Below, piece by piece: positions 54,868 through 62,437 of a DNA stretch of 64,000 bases. Under the pieces are notes generated by a model. The model was not told the DNA's origin. It ran no database searches and saw nothing but the letters and a program-made list of their open reading frames with translations. The first letter of the stretch is position 1. The number at the start of each line of letters is the position of its first letter. Both the position numbers and the translations under genes were made by a program. Source of the DNA: Mycolicibacterium rutilum (GTDB lineage: Bacteria; Actinomycetota; Actinomycetes; Mycobacteriales; Mycobacteriaceae). The stretch spans positions 2,232,001 through 2,296,000 of the forward strand of contig NZ_LT629971.1 of the NCBI RefSeq assembly GCF_900108565.1, written 5' to 3'.

Positions 54868-56294
54868 TCACGTCGTGGCGGCGCGAACTCCGGTTCCCGC
54901 TTCTACCGGCTCGGCGCCGACGACACAGCGAGTGTGTCGTTCGGCGACGAACTGTCCACGGGCATTGGTGACCCGGCCGCCCGCTCGGCGGTCCGGGGAC
55001 GATTCGGGAACTACGTGGCTTTCGGCCCAGCGCGCCAGGTTGACCGCAGCGTTGTGGTCACGATCGGCGAAGTATCCGCACTCGCACGTGAACACACGGT
55101 CGACGAGTCGGAGGTTTCGCCTGACGGCTCCGCACGCTGCGCACATCTTGCTCGACGGAAACCAGCGATCGGCGAACACCACCTCTCCGCCGCGCCAGGT
55201 CTGCTTGTAGACCACGATGCGGGCAAACTCCGACCACCCCACATCCGATATGGCTTGCGCGAGCCGGTGATTGGAAAGCATCCCGATCACATTGAGATCT
55301 TCGAAGACGAGCCGGTCGTGGGTCTTGACCAGGCGTTGCACACCTGGTGCAGGAAGTGCTTTCGGACATTGGCGACGTGCGCATGATGACGACGAAGTTT
55401 GGTGCCGGCTCGTTTGCGTCGGTGAGACCCTTTCTGCGCGCGGGACAAGTTCCTGGACAGGCGTCGCTGACGCGTGAGTGCGCTGCGTAAAGGGCGTGGC
55501 GGTGCATCGACGTGCACAATTTTGGTGCCGTCGGCCGTTGCGGCTACCGCGAACGCGATCAACCCGCGGTCCACGCCGACCCAACCGGCGGCATCGTCAC
55601 CTCCGCGCGGCGAGTGGCGTTGACTGGGATGCAGGTCGGCGGCTTCGACGTTCAACGACACCCACCACCGGCCGCCGCGGTGGCTGACGGTCGCGAACAG
55701 GATCCTGGCCCGGCCCGTCGCGATCATCCGTCGCAGTCGTCGCGTGTCGTCGCGCACGGCGATCGCTCCGACCCGAGGCAGCGTGACGGAACGGGGCCGG
55801 CCGTCAGCGCCGACGCGGATCGCCGGGCGGCGTCCCTCTCGGCTGCTGTTCCGCATGCGAAAAGAGGGCACCGTACCGGCCTTCTTCTTGAATCGAGGCG
55901 GGCCCGCACGACGCCCGTTACGGCTGGACGAACGATCCGCCCACGACCTGAGGGCACGCGAGCAATCGACCGCGGCCTCTTCGAATACCTGCTGGCAAAC
56001 GTCATCGCGCCATGCAAGGCCGGCTGAAACCATTTCCGTCGTTCCGTCCGGGCCTACCGCCCACACGCGACCCGCGGACTCGGACTTCTTCCAACGGTTG
56101 AAGGCGTTGATCAGATCGTATTTGCTCCATGGCACCGCCGCCCCGGCGTCGGGCCGGCGCGCGTGCATTGCCGACCGAACCATTCGCAGGCATTGGTTGT
56201 AGGCGAACCGGGCCGCCCCGGCGTGCCGCGCTAGCGTCTCCCGCTGCTCGGCCGTCGGATCCAGGCGAAACCTGAATGTGGTGTGGCGAGTCAT
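54868..56294 (-). pseudogene. tnpB: TnpB RNA-guided nuclease (IS200/IS605 or IS607 group), 1-nt frameshift
   Basis: From 56294 the frame encodes the N-terminal TnpB helix-turn-helix (TFRFRLDPTAEQRETLARHA), a central region and the first RuvC Asp (GWVGVDRGLIAF). Near 55329-55337 one C appears to be missing. The other frame then supplies the RuvC Glu (LVFEDLNVIGM), the zinc ribbon (CAACGAV with CECG) and the last Asp (FADRDHNAAVNLA), ending at 54868. The span is one base short of a multiple of three; repaired length is 475 aa. No tnpA is nearby. All catalytic residues survive, so the break is recent or a read error. Confidence 0.82.
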
Positions 56295-56425
56295 CCTGCG
56301 GCGAGCTTCCCACTGCCCTCCGACAACCCGATGACCATCCCGTTTGAGGATTCGGGTGCCGGTACCCTAAGCTACTGAGGCTCCCAACGTGATCGCGTTG
56401 CGAGTACCCCGGAGAGATTCGGCTG

Positions 56426-56498
56426 GCCCCCTTCGTCTAGCGGCCTAGGACGCCGCCCTTTCAAGGCGGTAGCGCGGGTTCGAATCCCGTAGGGGGTA
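56426..56498 (+). tRNA. tRNA-Glu(UUC)
   Basis: 73 nt. It starts GCCCCCTTCGTCTAG, typical of bacterial tRNA-Glu; anticodon stem-loop CCGCCCTTTCAAGGCGG with TTC; T-arm GCGGGTTCGAATCCCGT. First of a Glu-Asp-Phe tRNA cluster. Confidence 0.95.
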
Positions 56499-56532
56499 CA
56501 CGTGACGTCCCGCACGATGGGTCGCACAGCAA

Positions 56533-56606
56533 GGCCCTGTGGCGCAGTTGGTTAGCGCGCCGCCCTGTCACGGCGGAGGTCGCGGGTTCGAGTCCCGTCA
56601 GGGTCG
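56533..56606 (+). tRNA. tRNA-Asp(GUC)
   Basis: 74 nt plus encoded CCA (56607-56609). Acceptor GGCCCTG/CAGGGTC, anticodon loop CTGTCAC, T-arm GCGGGTTCGAGTCCCGT. Confidence 0.95.
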
Positions 56607-56651
56607 CCATTGCGGCGAGGCAACTGGATTGGTGAAGGACCAGTGCCTTCC

Positions 56652-56725
56652 GGCCAGGTAGCTCAGTTGGTACGAGCGTCCGCCTGAAAAGCGGAAGGTC
56701 GCCGGTTCGATCCCGGCCCTGGCCA
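56652..56725 (+). tRNA. tRNA-Phe(GAA)
   Basis: 74 nt plus encoded CCA (56726-56728). Acceptor GGCCAGG/CCTGGCC, anticodon loop CTGAAAA, T-arm GCCGGTTCGATCCCGGC. Confidence 0.95.
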
Positions 56726-56830
56726 CCATATCGATCAGCGCGCCGCCGTCCGCGGAAGCGCAAACAATACTCCGACGCCAGCCTTCGATCCATGCTTGTC
56801 TTCGCCGGGTACCACGGCGTACCGTACAGC

Positions 56831-56846
56831 GGTACACCGGTGTACC
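56831..56846. promoter_or_regulatory. 16-bp perfect palindromic operator before the P450 operon
   Basis: GGTACACCGGTGTACC is perfectly palindromic and lies 24 bp before the P450 start. Flanking GTACCACGGCG occurs twice (56809-56819 and 56843-56853), so two overlapping regulator sites are likely. No regulator gene is directly adjacent. Confidence 0.6.
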
Positions 56847-56870
56847 ACGGCGCCGGCAGGAAGGTGGCTC

Positions 56871-58229
56871 ATGGCCGAAGCGACGACCGACCCGGTGCGC
56901 CTGCCGCCCGGACCCCGGCTGCCGAAGCTCGTCGTGGGCGTCGGCTTCCTGGCCGCCCGACATCAGGCACTGGCCGCGATCGGCCGCCGATACGGCAGCG
57001 CTTTCACCGTCGAACTCCCGATCTTCGGCAACGCGCTGGTGATCAGCGACCGCGCGCTCATCAAGGACCTCTTCACCACCAACAGCGATCTGGTGGCCCG
57101 CGCCTCGAATCTCGGCCAGGTGCTCGGCCCGGGATCGACCTTCAGCCTCGACGGCACCGAACACCGCGAACGGCGCAAGCTGCTGGTGCCGCCCTTCCAC
57201 GGCAAGCGCATGGCCGGTTACGAGTCGATCGTCGAAGAAGAAGTGCTGCGCGAATGCGCCACCTGGCCCGAGGGTGAGGAGTTCGAGACGCTCGCGCCGA
57301 TGATGCGCATCACGCTCAACGCGATTCTGCGCACCGTGTTCGGCGCCCGCGGCGAAACGCTCGACGAACTACGCGAACTGCTTCCGCCGATGGTGCCGCT
57401 GGCCTCCCGGATGGCCGTGCTGCCCAAGGCGCTGCGCCGCGATCTCGGGCCGTGGAGCCCGTGGGGCCGGGTCCAGCGCGCCCGCCGGCGCTACGACGCG
57501 ATCATCGCCACGCTGATCGCCGAAGCCCGAGCCGACCCGGCGTTCGAGGACCGCACCGACATCCTCGCGTTGCTGCTGCAGGCCCGCTACGAGGACGGCT
57601 CACCGATCTCCGATGGCCATGTCGCCGACGAACTGCTCACGCTGTTGGCCGCCGGCCACGAGACCACCGCGACGACGCTGGCGTGGGCGATGGAACGGCT
57701 GCGACGGCATCCGCGGCTGCTGGCTCGGCTGACCGCCGAGATCGACGCGGGCGGTACTGAACTGACCCAGGCCACCGTCTGGGAGGTGCAACGCACCCGG
57801 CCGGTCATCGAGGCGACGATCCGGGTCACCCGCGAGCGGCTGCGCCTCGGCGAGTGGGTGGTACCCGCGGGCCACACCGTCATTGCCAGCATCGGGATGT
57901 CCCACGAATCCGGGCAGAATTTCACCGACCCGGAGACGTTCAACCCCGACCGGTTCCGCGGGGCCAACCCCGACACCCACACCTGGATTCCGTACGGCGG
58001 CGGGATCCGCCGGTGCATCGGCGCGGCGTTCGCGAACATGGAGATGCTGGTGACACTACGAACCTTGTTGCGCGAGTTCGAGATCGGGACGACGTACGCT
58101 CCCGGCGAGCGCCGCCACTCCCGCGGCGTCGCCACCGCACCCCAGCGCGGCGGCCGCGTCGTGGTGTACCGGCGAACGGCCGCCGTCCGGGCCGAATCCG
58201 GCCGCGACGCCGAGCAGGTGTCGGCGTGA
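56871..58229 (+). CDS. Cytochrome P450 (CYP138-like)
   Basis: 452 aa. I-helix AAGHETTATTL, K-helix E-x-x-R in EATIRVTRERL (with the usual E-T-L-R altered to I-R-V-T), and heme loop WIPYGGGIRRCIGAAFANME with the axial Cys. The RLPPGPRLPK start is the Pro-rich hinge of the CYP138/CYP51-like mycobacterial groups. ATG 56871 follows a GGAAGGTGG ribosome site. Its stop overlaps the next GTG, beginning a coupled P450-hydrolase-SDR unit. Substrate unknown; a hydrophobic ring compound is plausible. Confidence 0.88.
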   Translation: MAEATTDPVRLPPGPRLPKLVVGVGFLAARHQALAAIGRRYGSAFTVELPIFGNALVISDRALIKDLFTTNSDLVARASNLGQVLGPGSTFSLDGTEHRERRKLLVPPFHGKRMAGYESIVEEEVLRECATWPEGEEFETLAPMMRITLNAILRTVFGARGETLDELRELLPPMVPLASRMAVLPKALRRDLGPWSPWGRVQRARRRYDAIIATLIAEARADPAFEDRTDILALLLQARYEDGSPISDGHVADELLTLLAAGHETTATTLAWAMERLRRHPRLLARLTAEIDAGGTELTQATVWEVQRTRPVIEATIRVTRERLRLGEWVVPAGHTVIASIGMSHESGQNFTDPETFNPDRFRGANPDTHTWIPYGGGIRRCIGAAFANMEMLVTLRTLLREFEIGTTYAPGERRHSRGVATAPQRGGRVVVYRRTAAVRAESGRDAEQVSA

Positions 58230-59110
58230 TCGGCGAGGAGACGACCATAGCGGTCGGACGCGGAATCGAACTGTGCTTCCAGCAGATCGGCGATCCGGCC
58301 GACCCGCCGCTGTTCCTGATCGCCGGGCTGGGACAGCAGCTGCACTCGTGGCCCGACGAGTTCGTCACCACGCTCGCCGGCCGCGGATTCTCGGTCACGA
58401 GATTCGACAACCGCGACGCCGGCCGCTCCACCCACATCGCGCAGCGACCGCCCAACCCGGTGGCGATGTTCCGCGGCCGCAACGCTTATCACCTCGGCGA
58501 CATGGCGCGTGACACCGTCGGGCTGATGGACGCGCTCGATGTGGCCGACGCGCATCTCGTCGGCATCTCGATGGGCGGGATGATCGCCCAGACCGTCGCC
58601 GCGCACTACCCGGGCCGCGTCCGCACGCTGACGTCGATCATGTCGACCACCGGCGCGCCCCGGCTCGGCCGGCCCGCCCTCTCGACGTGGCGACGGATGC
58701 TGACCGCGCGTCCGCCCCGTACCCGGGCCGAGGCGATGGACCGCGCGGCCGCCATGTTTCGCCACATCGGTTCGCACGGTTTCCCGTTCGACGAGCGGAC
58801 GGTGCGCGAAGCGGCGGGGATCGCCTGGGACCGCGACTGTTCCAACGGCGGGATCGTGCGCCAGTTGGCGGGAATCTTCGCCTCCGGCGACCGCAGCGCC
58901 GAACTCGCCCACATCGACGTGCCGACGCTGGTGATCCACGGTGACCGCGACCGCATGGTGCACCCCACCGGCGGCGCCGCGACCGCGCGGGCCATCCCCG
59001 GCGCGCGCCTGCACACCATCACCGGCCTCGGCCACGACCTGCCGGTCGGCGCGTGGGAGCGCGTCATCGACCTCGTCACCGACCACGCCACCAGTAAGGA
59101 GCGAGTATGA
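58226..59110 (+). CDS. Alpha/beta-fold hydrolase
   Basis: 294 aa from GTG 58226 (GTGA overlap with the P450). FLIAGLGQQLHSWPDEF, FDNRDAGRSTHI, the nucleophile elbow LVGISMGGMIAQ, Asp in VIHGDRDRMVHP and His in ITGLGHDLP make a complete Ser-Asp-His triad. It resembles the mycobacterial esterase/epoxide-hydrolase-like group. It is coupled to the SDR by overlap, suggesting sequential steps on a P450 product. Confidence 0.88.
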   Translation: MIGEETTIAVGRGIELCFQQIGDPADPPLFLIAGLGQQLHSWPDEFVTTLAGRGFSVTRFDNRDAGRSTHIAQRPPNPVAMFRGRNAYHLGDMARDTVGLMDALDVADAHLVGISMGGMIAQTVAAHYPGRVRTLTSIMSTTGAPRLGRPALSTWRRMLTARPPRTRAEAMDRAAAMFRHIGSHGFPFDERTVREAAGIAWDRDCSNGGIVRQLAGIFASGDRSAELAHIDVPTLVIHGDRDRMVHPTGGAATARAIPGARLHTITGLGHDLPVGAWERVIDLVTDHATSKERV

Positions 59111-59946
59111 GCAAGCAACGCAGGACGATCAGCGGCCGCACCGCGGTCATCACCGGCGCCGCGTCAGGCATCGGACGGGCGCTGGCGCAACGGCTTTCGT
59201 CCTACAGCTGCCCGGTCGCGATCGTCGACGTCGACGAGCAGGGCCTCAAGGAGACCGAGGCGTCGCTGCGCGGTCCGTCACTGGTCAAGGTGCTCGACGT
59301 CAGCGACGCCGACGCGCAGCACGCGTTCGCCGGCGAGGTTCGCGAATGGGCGCCGAAACCGATCGGCGCGGTCTTCAACAACGCCGGCGTGGCGCTCGGC
59401 TCTACCGTGCTCGACGCGGTCGTCGAGGACGACAACTGGTTGTGGAACATCAACTTCCACGGCGTGGTCAACGGCACCAGAGCGTTCCTGCCGATCCTCG
59501 TCGAACAGGATGAAGGCGTCATCGTCAACACCTCGAGCGTGTTCGGCCTCGTCGGCATGCCGGGTCAAAGTGCCTACTGCTCAGCAAAATTCGCGGTCCG
59601 CGGATTCACCGACTCGCTGCGGCAAGAGCTGCGCGGGACCGGCGTCTCGGCGGTCAACGTGCATCCCGGCGGCATCAACACCAACATCGTGCGCAACGGC
59701 CGGTTCCGCGAGGAGCCCGGCGGCCCGACCAAGGAGCAGGTCGTCAAGGAGTTCGCCGCGATGACGCGGACGCAGCCGGACAAGGCCGCCGCGATCATCC
59801 ACCGCGGTGTCGAGGCGGGCAAGGCCAGAATTCTCGTGGGCCCGGACGCCTACCTGTTCGACGCGCTCGCCCGCGTCGCGCCGACCCGATACTTCGACGT
59901 GCTCGAGCGGCTGGAGTCGTCGTTGCGTAAGCGCGCCAACCGCTAA
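59107..59946 (+). CDS. Short-chain dehydrogenase/reductase
   Basis: 279 aa. Cofactor motif [18 protein letters not shown] in [10 protein letters not shown], catalytic Ser in VNTSSVFGL and Tyr/Lys in [14 protein letters not shown]. An Asp after the second strand (IVDVDEQG) favours NAD+. It resembles SDRs in mycobacterial lipid or steroid clusters. It starts within the hydrolase stop and overlaps the stop of the convergent metallo-hydrolase by 4 bp. Confidence 0.9.
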   Translation: MSKQRRTISGRTAVITGAASGIGRALAQRLSSYSCPVAIVDVDEQGLKETEASLRGPSLVKVLDVSDADAQHAFAGEVREWAPKPIGAVFNNAGVALGSTVLDAVVEDDNWLWNINFHGVVNGTRAFLPILVEQDEGVIVNTSSVFGLVGMPGQSAYCSAKFAVRGFTDSLRQELRGTGVSAVNVHPGGINTNIVRNGRFREEPGGPTKEQVVKEFAAMTRTQPDKAAAIIHRGVEAGKARILVGPDAYLFDALARVAPTRYFDVLERLESSLRKRANR

Positions 59947-60731
59947 GCGAGCGCCCGCGCCTGCTCGAGCAGGCCGGGGTCGTGCGCACACAAGAGGAAC
60001 AGATCGGGCTCCCCGCGGCGGTACAGCTCGGTCAGCCGGGCATGGTTCTCGGTCACCCGATTGCGGTCGAAGGCAGCGACCTTCTCGAAAGCGCCGAGCG
60101 CCCAGGGGATCCGCCCCGCACCGCCGATGGTGCTCGGATGATAGAACGCGTCCCCGCAGTGCAGCAGCCATCGATGGCCGGCGTCGACGGCGACGCAGGC
60201 GTGCCCACGGGTGTGCCCCGGCAGCGACACCAGCACGATGCCCGGCGAGATCTCGGTCAGTTCCTTGGCCGCGGCGAAGCCGCGCCATGGCTCGCCAGCG
60301 GGTTCGTGCTCGACGATCTTGGGCCCGTGCGCCCACTGCGCGCGCCGGAACCGGAACTTCTCGGCGCGGGTCGGTGAGCGCATCGCGCCCAGGACTTCGG
60401 CTCCGGTGCAATGAACTTCGGCATCCGGGAAGTCGGACAGCCCACCGATGTGGTCCATGTCGAAGTGGGTGAGGACGATGTGGCGGACGTCCTCGCGATG
60501 AAAACCCAGCCGTTCGATCTGCTGCAGGGCCGTCTCGTCGCGGCCGAAGAGGGGCCGAAAGAAGTACCGTGTCGGGCCGATCCGCTTGCCGGGGTCGTCA
60601 CAGTCACCGGACCCGTAGCCGGTGTCGACCAGGACCAGTCCGTTGTCGGTCTCGACCAGCAGCACATGGCTCACCAATTGCCCCGCACCCCATGGGTGCA
60701 TCGAGCCGCAGTTGAGGTGATGAACCTTCAC
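59943..60731 (-). CDS. Metallo-beta-lactamase-fold hydrolase (lactonase-like)
   Basis: 262 aa. The metal site is HFDMDHIGG (H-x-D-x-D-H), with [10 protein letters not shown] and [10 protein letters not shown] supplying further ligands. The overall pattern resembles quorum-quenching lactonases and related hydrolases. It is the last gene of a minus-strand unit with the SnoaL-like and DUF2834 genes; ATG 60731 overlaps the SnoaL stop. Confidence 0.88.
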   Translation of the reverse strand: MKVHHLNCGSMHPWGAGQLVSHVLLVETDNGLVLVDTGYGSGDCDDPGKRIGPTRYFFRPLFGRDETALQQIERLGFHREDVRHIVLTHFDMDHIGGLSDFPDAEVHCTGAEVLGAMRSPTRAEKFRFRRAQWAHGPKIVEHEPAGEPWRGFAAAKELTEISPGIVLVSLPGHTRGHACVAVDAGHRWLLHCGDAFYHPSTIGGAGRIPWALGAFEKVAAFDRNRVTENHARLTELYRRGEPDLFLLCAHDPGLLEQARALA

Positions 60732-61186
60732 GACGCACCCCCGGTCAACAGTTCGGTGCGCCCGATCTGAGCCACCAGGCTGGCCGAGTCGAAGTAGATA
60801 CGTTCATTGACGATGCGGTCGTCGTCGAAGAAGAACACTGCCGCGACCGGCACGCGAAACGCCTTCCCGGTCGGCGGAAGGCCGTAGAACTCACCGAGAT
60901 TGGTTCCCAGCAGGTCGAATTCGACGATCACCGAGTCGTCGGCGACGTGGTAGCGGACGTTGTCGTGGCGCTGGTCCGGAAACGCGGTGCGGGTGGTGCG
61001 GTAGTAGTCCATCACCTCGGCGTCGCCGTCGAATACCTGGCCGGTGGCCATGATCTCGTAGTGCGGACGTCCCTCCGTGCCGCTCTTGAATGTCGCGAGT
61101 GTGGCGTCGAAATCCTTGGTGACTTCGGTGTCCATGTGCTCGCGGATCACTTCGAGCCGGCGTTGCCGCAAAGCGTCAGTGCCCAT
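60728..61186 (-). CDS. SnoaL-like (NTF2-fold) polyketide-cyclase-type protein
   Basis: 152 aa from ATG 61186. [56 protein letters not shown] (all typical of ester-cyclase SnoaL proteins) and [20 protein letters not shown] give a cone-shaped alpha+beta barrel. Family members act on small hydrophobic rings or as binding proteins. TACAGT on the minus strand lies six bases before ATG, suggesting a leaderless mRNA and excluding GTG 61189. Confidence 0.85.
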   Translation of the reverse strand: MGTDALRQRRLEVIREHMDTEVTKDFDATLATFKSGTEGRPHYEIMATGQVFDGDAEVMDYYRTTRTAFPDQRHDNVRYHVADDSVIVEFDLLGTNLGEFYGLPPTGKAFRVPVAAVFFFDDDRIVNERIYFDSASLVAQIGRTELLTGGAS

Positions 61187-61213
61187 CACCGCACTGTACG
61201 ACCGCGGCGCGGA

Positions 61214-61708
61214 TCAGGCAGCCGATCCGGCCGTCACCGCCTGCTGCTGATGACGGTGCTGGCGTTCGATCGTCGCCAGATAAAACGCCCACGCGAACGC
61301 CGAACTGGCGAACAGGACGAACCCCAGATACAGCCACGCGTGCTTGATCCCCCGCCTGCTGCCGTCGACGAGCAGCCACGCCGGGAACAGCAGCAGGGTC
61401 ATGATCGTGTAGTCCTGGCTGGCCGACGCGGCCGCGGGATTGTCGTAGCCGAGCGCGATGAACTCCGCCCAGCTGCCCGGCCCCCAGATGAAATTGTGCA
61501 GTCCGCCGGGCGGCGCGTACTCGGCGACGAACTGGTTGTTGAAGTAGTAGCCGAGAACCACAGAGAGCACGCCGGCGACGTAGTAGAAGAGCTCGAGCCT
61601 GCCGACCCGGGGGCCCGAGGAGTAGCGCGCGAAGACCGCCGGATTCGCCTTGACGATGACTGCCAGCGTGGCGAACCCGAGAACCAGGTGAACGATTAGG
61701 GAGACCAT
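61214..61708 (-). CDS. DUF2834-like membrane protein
   Basis: 164 aa with four hydrophobic segments (LIVHLVLGFATLAVIVK; LFYYVAGVLSVVLGYYF; YTIMTLLLFPAWLLVD; AWLYLGFVLFASSAFAWAFY). A loop GLHNFIWGPGSWAEFIALG contains conserved aromatic residues. Function unknown. The 12-bp palindrome at 61742, between this gene and the divergent TetR, suggests repression by that regulator. Confidence 0.7.
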   Translation of the reverse strand: MVSLIVHLVLGFATLAVIVKANPAVFARYSSGPRVGRLELFYYVAGVLSVVLGYYFNNQFVAEYAPPGGLHNFIWGPGSWAEFIALGYDNPAAASASQDYTIMTLLLFPAWLLVDGSRRGIKHAWLYLGFVLFASSAFAWAFYLATIERQHRHQQQAVTAGSAA

Positions 61709-61741
61709 GATCGGAGTGTCTCACCGACTGCCCGTGGTTTC

Positions 61742-61753
61742 GTCAAATTTGAC
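61742..61753. promoter_or_regulatory. TetR operator 1, GTCAA-N2-TTGAC
   Basis: GTCAAATTTGAC, perfect 12-bp palindrome between the divergent DUF2834 and TetR genes. The same core lies within the larger palindrome at 62388-62415. Confidence 0.75.
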
Positions 61754-61792
61754 ATAACTTGCCAGCCGCGCCGCTCGGGTACGTTCATCCTC

Positions 61793-62389
61793 ATGCCACG
61801 ACCTGCCCAGACGGCGCGCAGCGAACGCACCCGCGAGGCGCTGCGCCAGGCCGCGGTGGTGCGGTTCCTCGCGCAGGGAGTCGAGGACACCTCTGCCGAG
61901 CAGATCGCCGCCGACGCCGGCGTCTCGCTGCGCACCTTCTACCGGCACTTCGCGTCCAAGGATGATCTGCTGTTCACCGATTACGCCGGGCTGCAATGGT
62001 TCCGCGCTGCGCTGGCCGAACACGGCCGCGATGAACCTGTCATCGAGGCGGTACACGCGGCGATCATGGCCCGCCCGTACGACGACTGGGCCGTCGCGCA
62101 GACCGCCGTGCTGCGCGCGCAGGAACTCGAACCCGGCCGGGTCGCGCGGCACATCCGCCAGGTGGAGGGCGACTTCGCCGAGGCGATCGAGGAGCATCTC
62201 ACCCGCGACGACGCCCCGGATCCGGGCACCGACGCGCGCATGCGCATCACCGTCACCGCGCGGTGCATCGCGGCCGCGGTCTTCGGTGCGATGGAGGTGT
62301 GGATGCTCAGCGAGGACCGCTCGCTGCCCGAGTTGTCCCGGCTGACCCGCGAGGCGCTGGAGACGCTCGCGCGGGGCATCGCGAACTAA
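61793..62389 (+). CDS. TetR-family regulator of the flanking genes
   Basis: 198 aa. TARSERTREALRQAAVVRFL, then TSAEQIAADAGVSLRTFYRHF with the helix-turn-helix at residues 35-54, and FASKDDLLFTDY. TACGTT lies seven bases before ATG 61793 (leaderless type). Palindromes sharing GTCAA-N2-TTGAC flank the gene on both sides, so it probably represses the DUF2834 operon, itself and the flavoprotein gene. Its stop codon TAA is inside the downstream palindrome. Confidence 0.88.
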   Translation: MPRPAQTARSERTREALRQAAVVRFLAQGVEDTSAEQIAADAGVSLRTFYRHFASKDDLLFTDYAGLQWFRAALAEHGRDEPVIEAVHAAIMARPYDDWAVAQTAVLRAQELEPGRVARHIRQVEGDFAEAIEEHLTRDDAPDPGTDARMRITVTARCIAAAVFGAMEVWMLSEDRSLPELSRLTREALETLARGIAN

Positions 62390-62415
62390 AGTTTTGTCAA
62401 TATTGACAAAACTTT
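62388..62415. promoter_or_regulatory. TetR operator 2, 28-bp perfect palindrome
   Basis: AAAGTTTTGTCAAT at 62388-62401 is followed by its exact complement at 62402-62415. The core GTCAATATTGAC matches operator 1. It lies 22 bp before the flavoprotein start and could alternatively form an RNA hairpin ending the tetR mRNA. Confidence 0.8.
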
Positions 62416-62437
62416 GGTGCCGTGTCAGCCTCAGCCG

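Noticed and set aside
54592..56300. Prophage or integrative island at the tRNA cluster
   Set aside because: No integrase, no phage structural genes and no duplicated tRNA 3' end was found; only a TnpB pseudogene and a short tRNA-like fragment.
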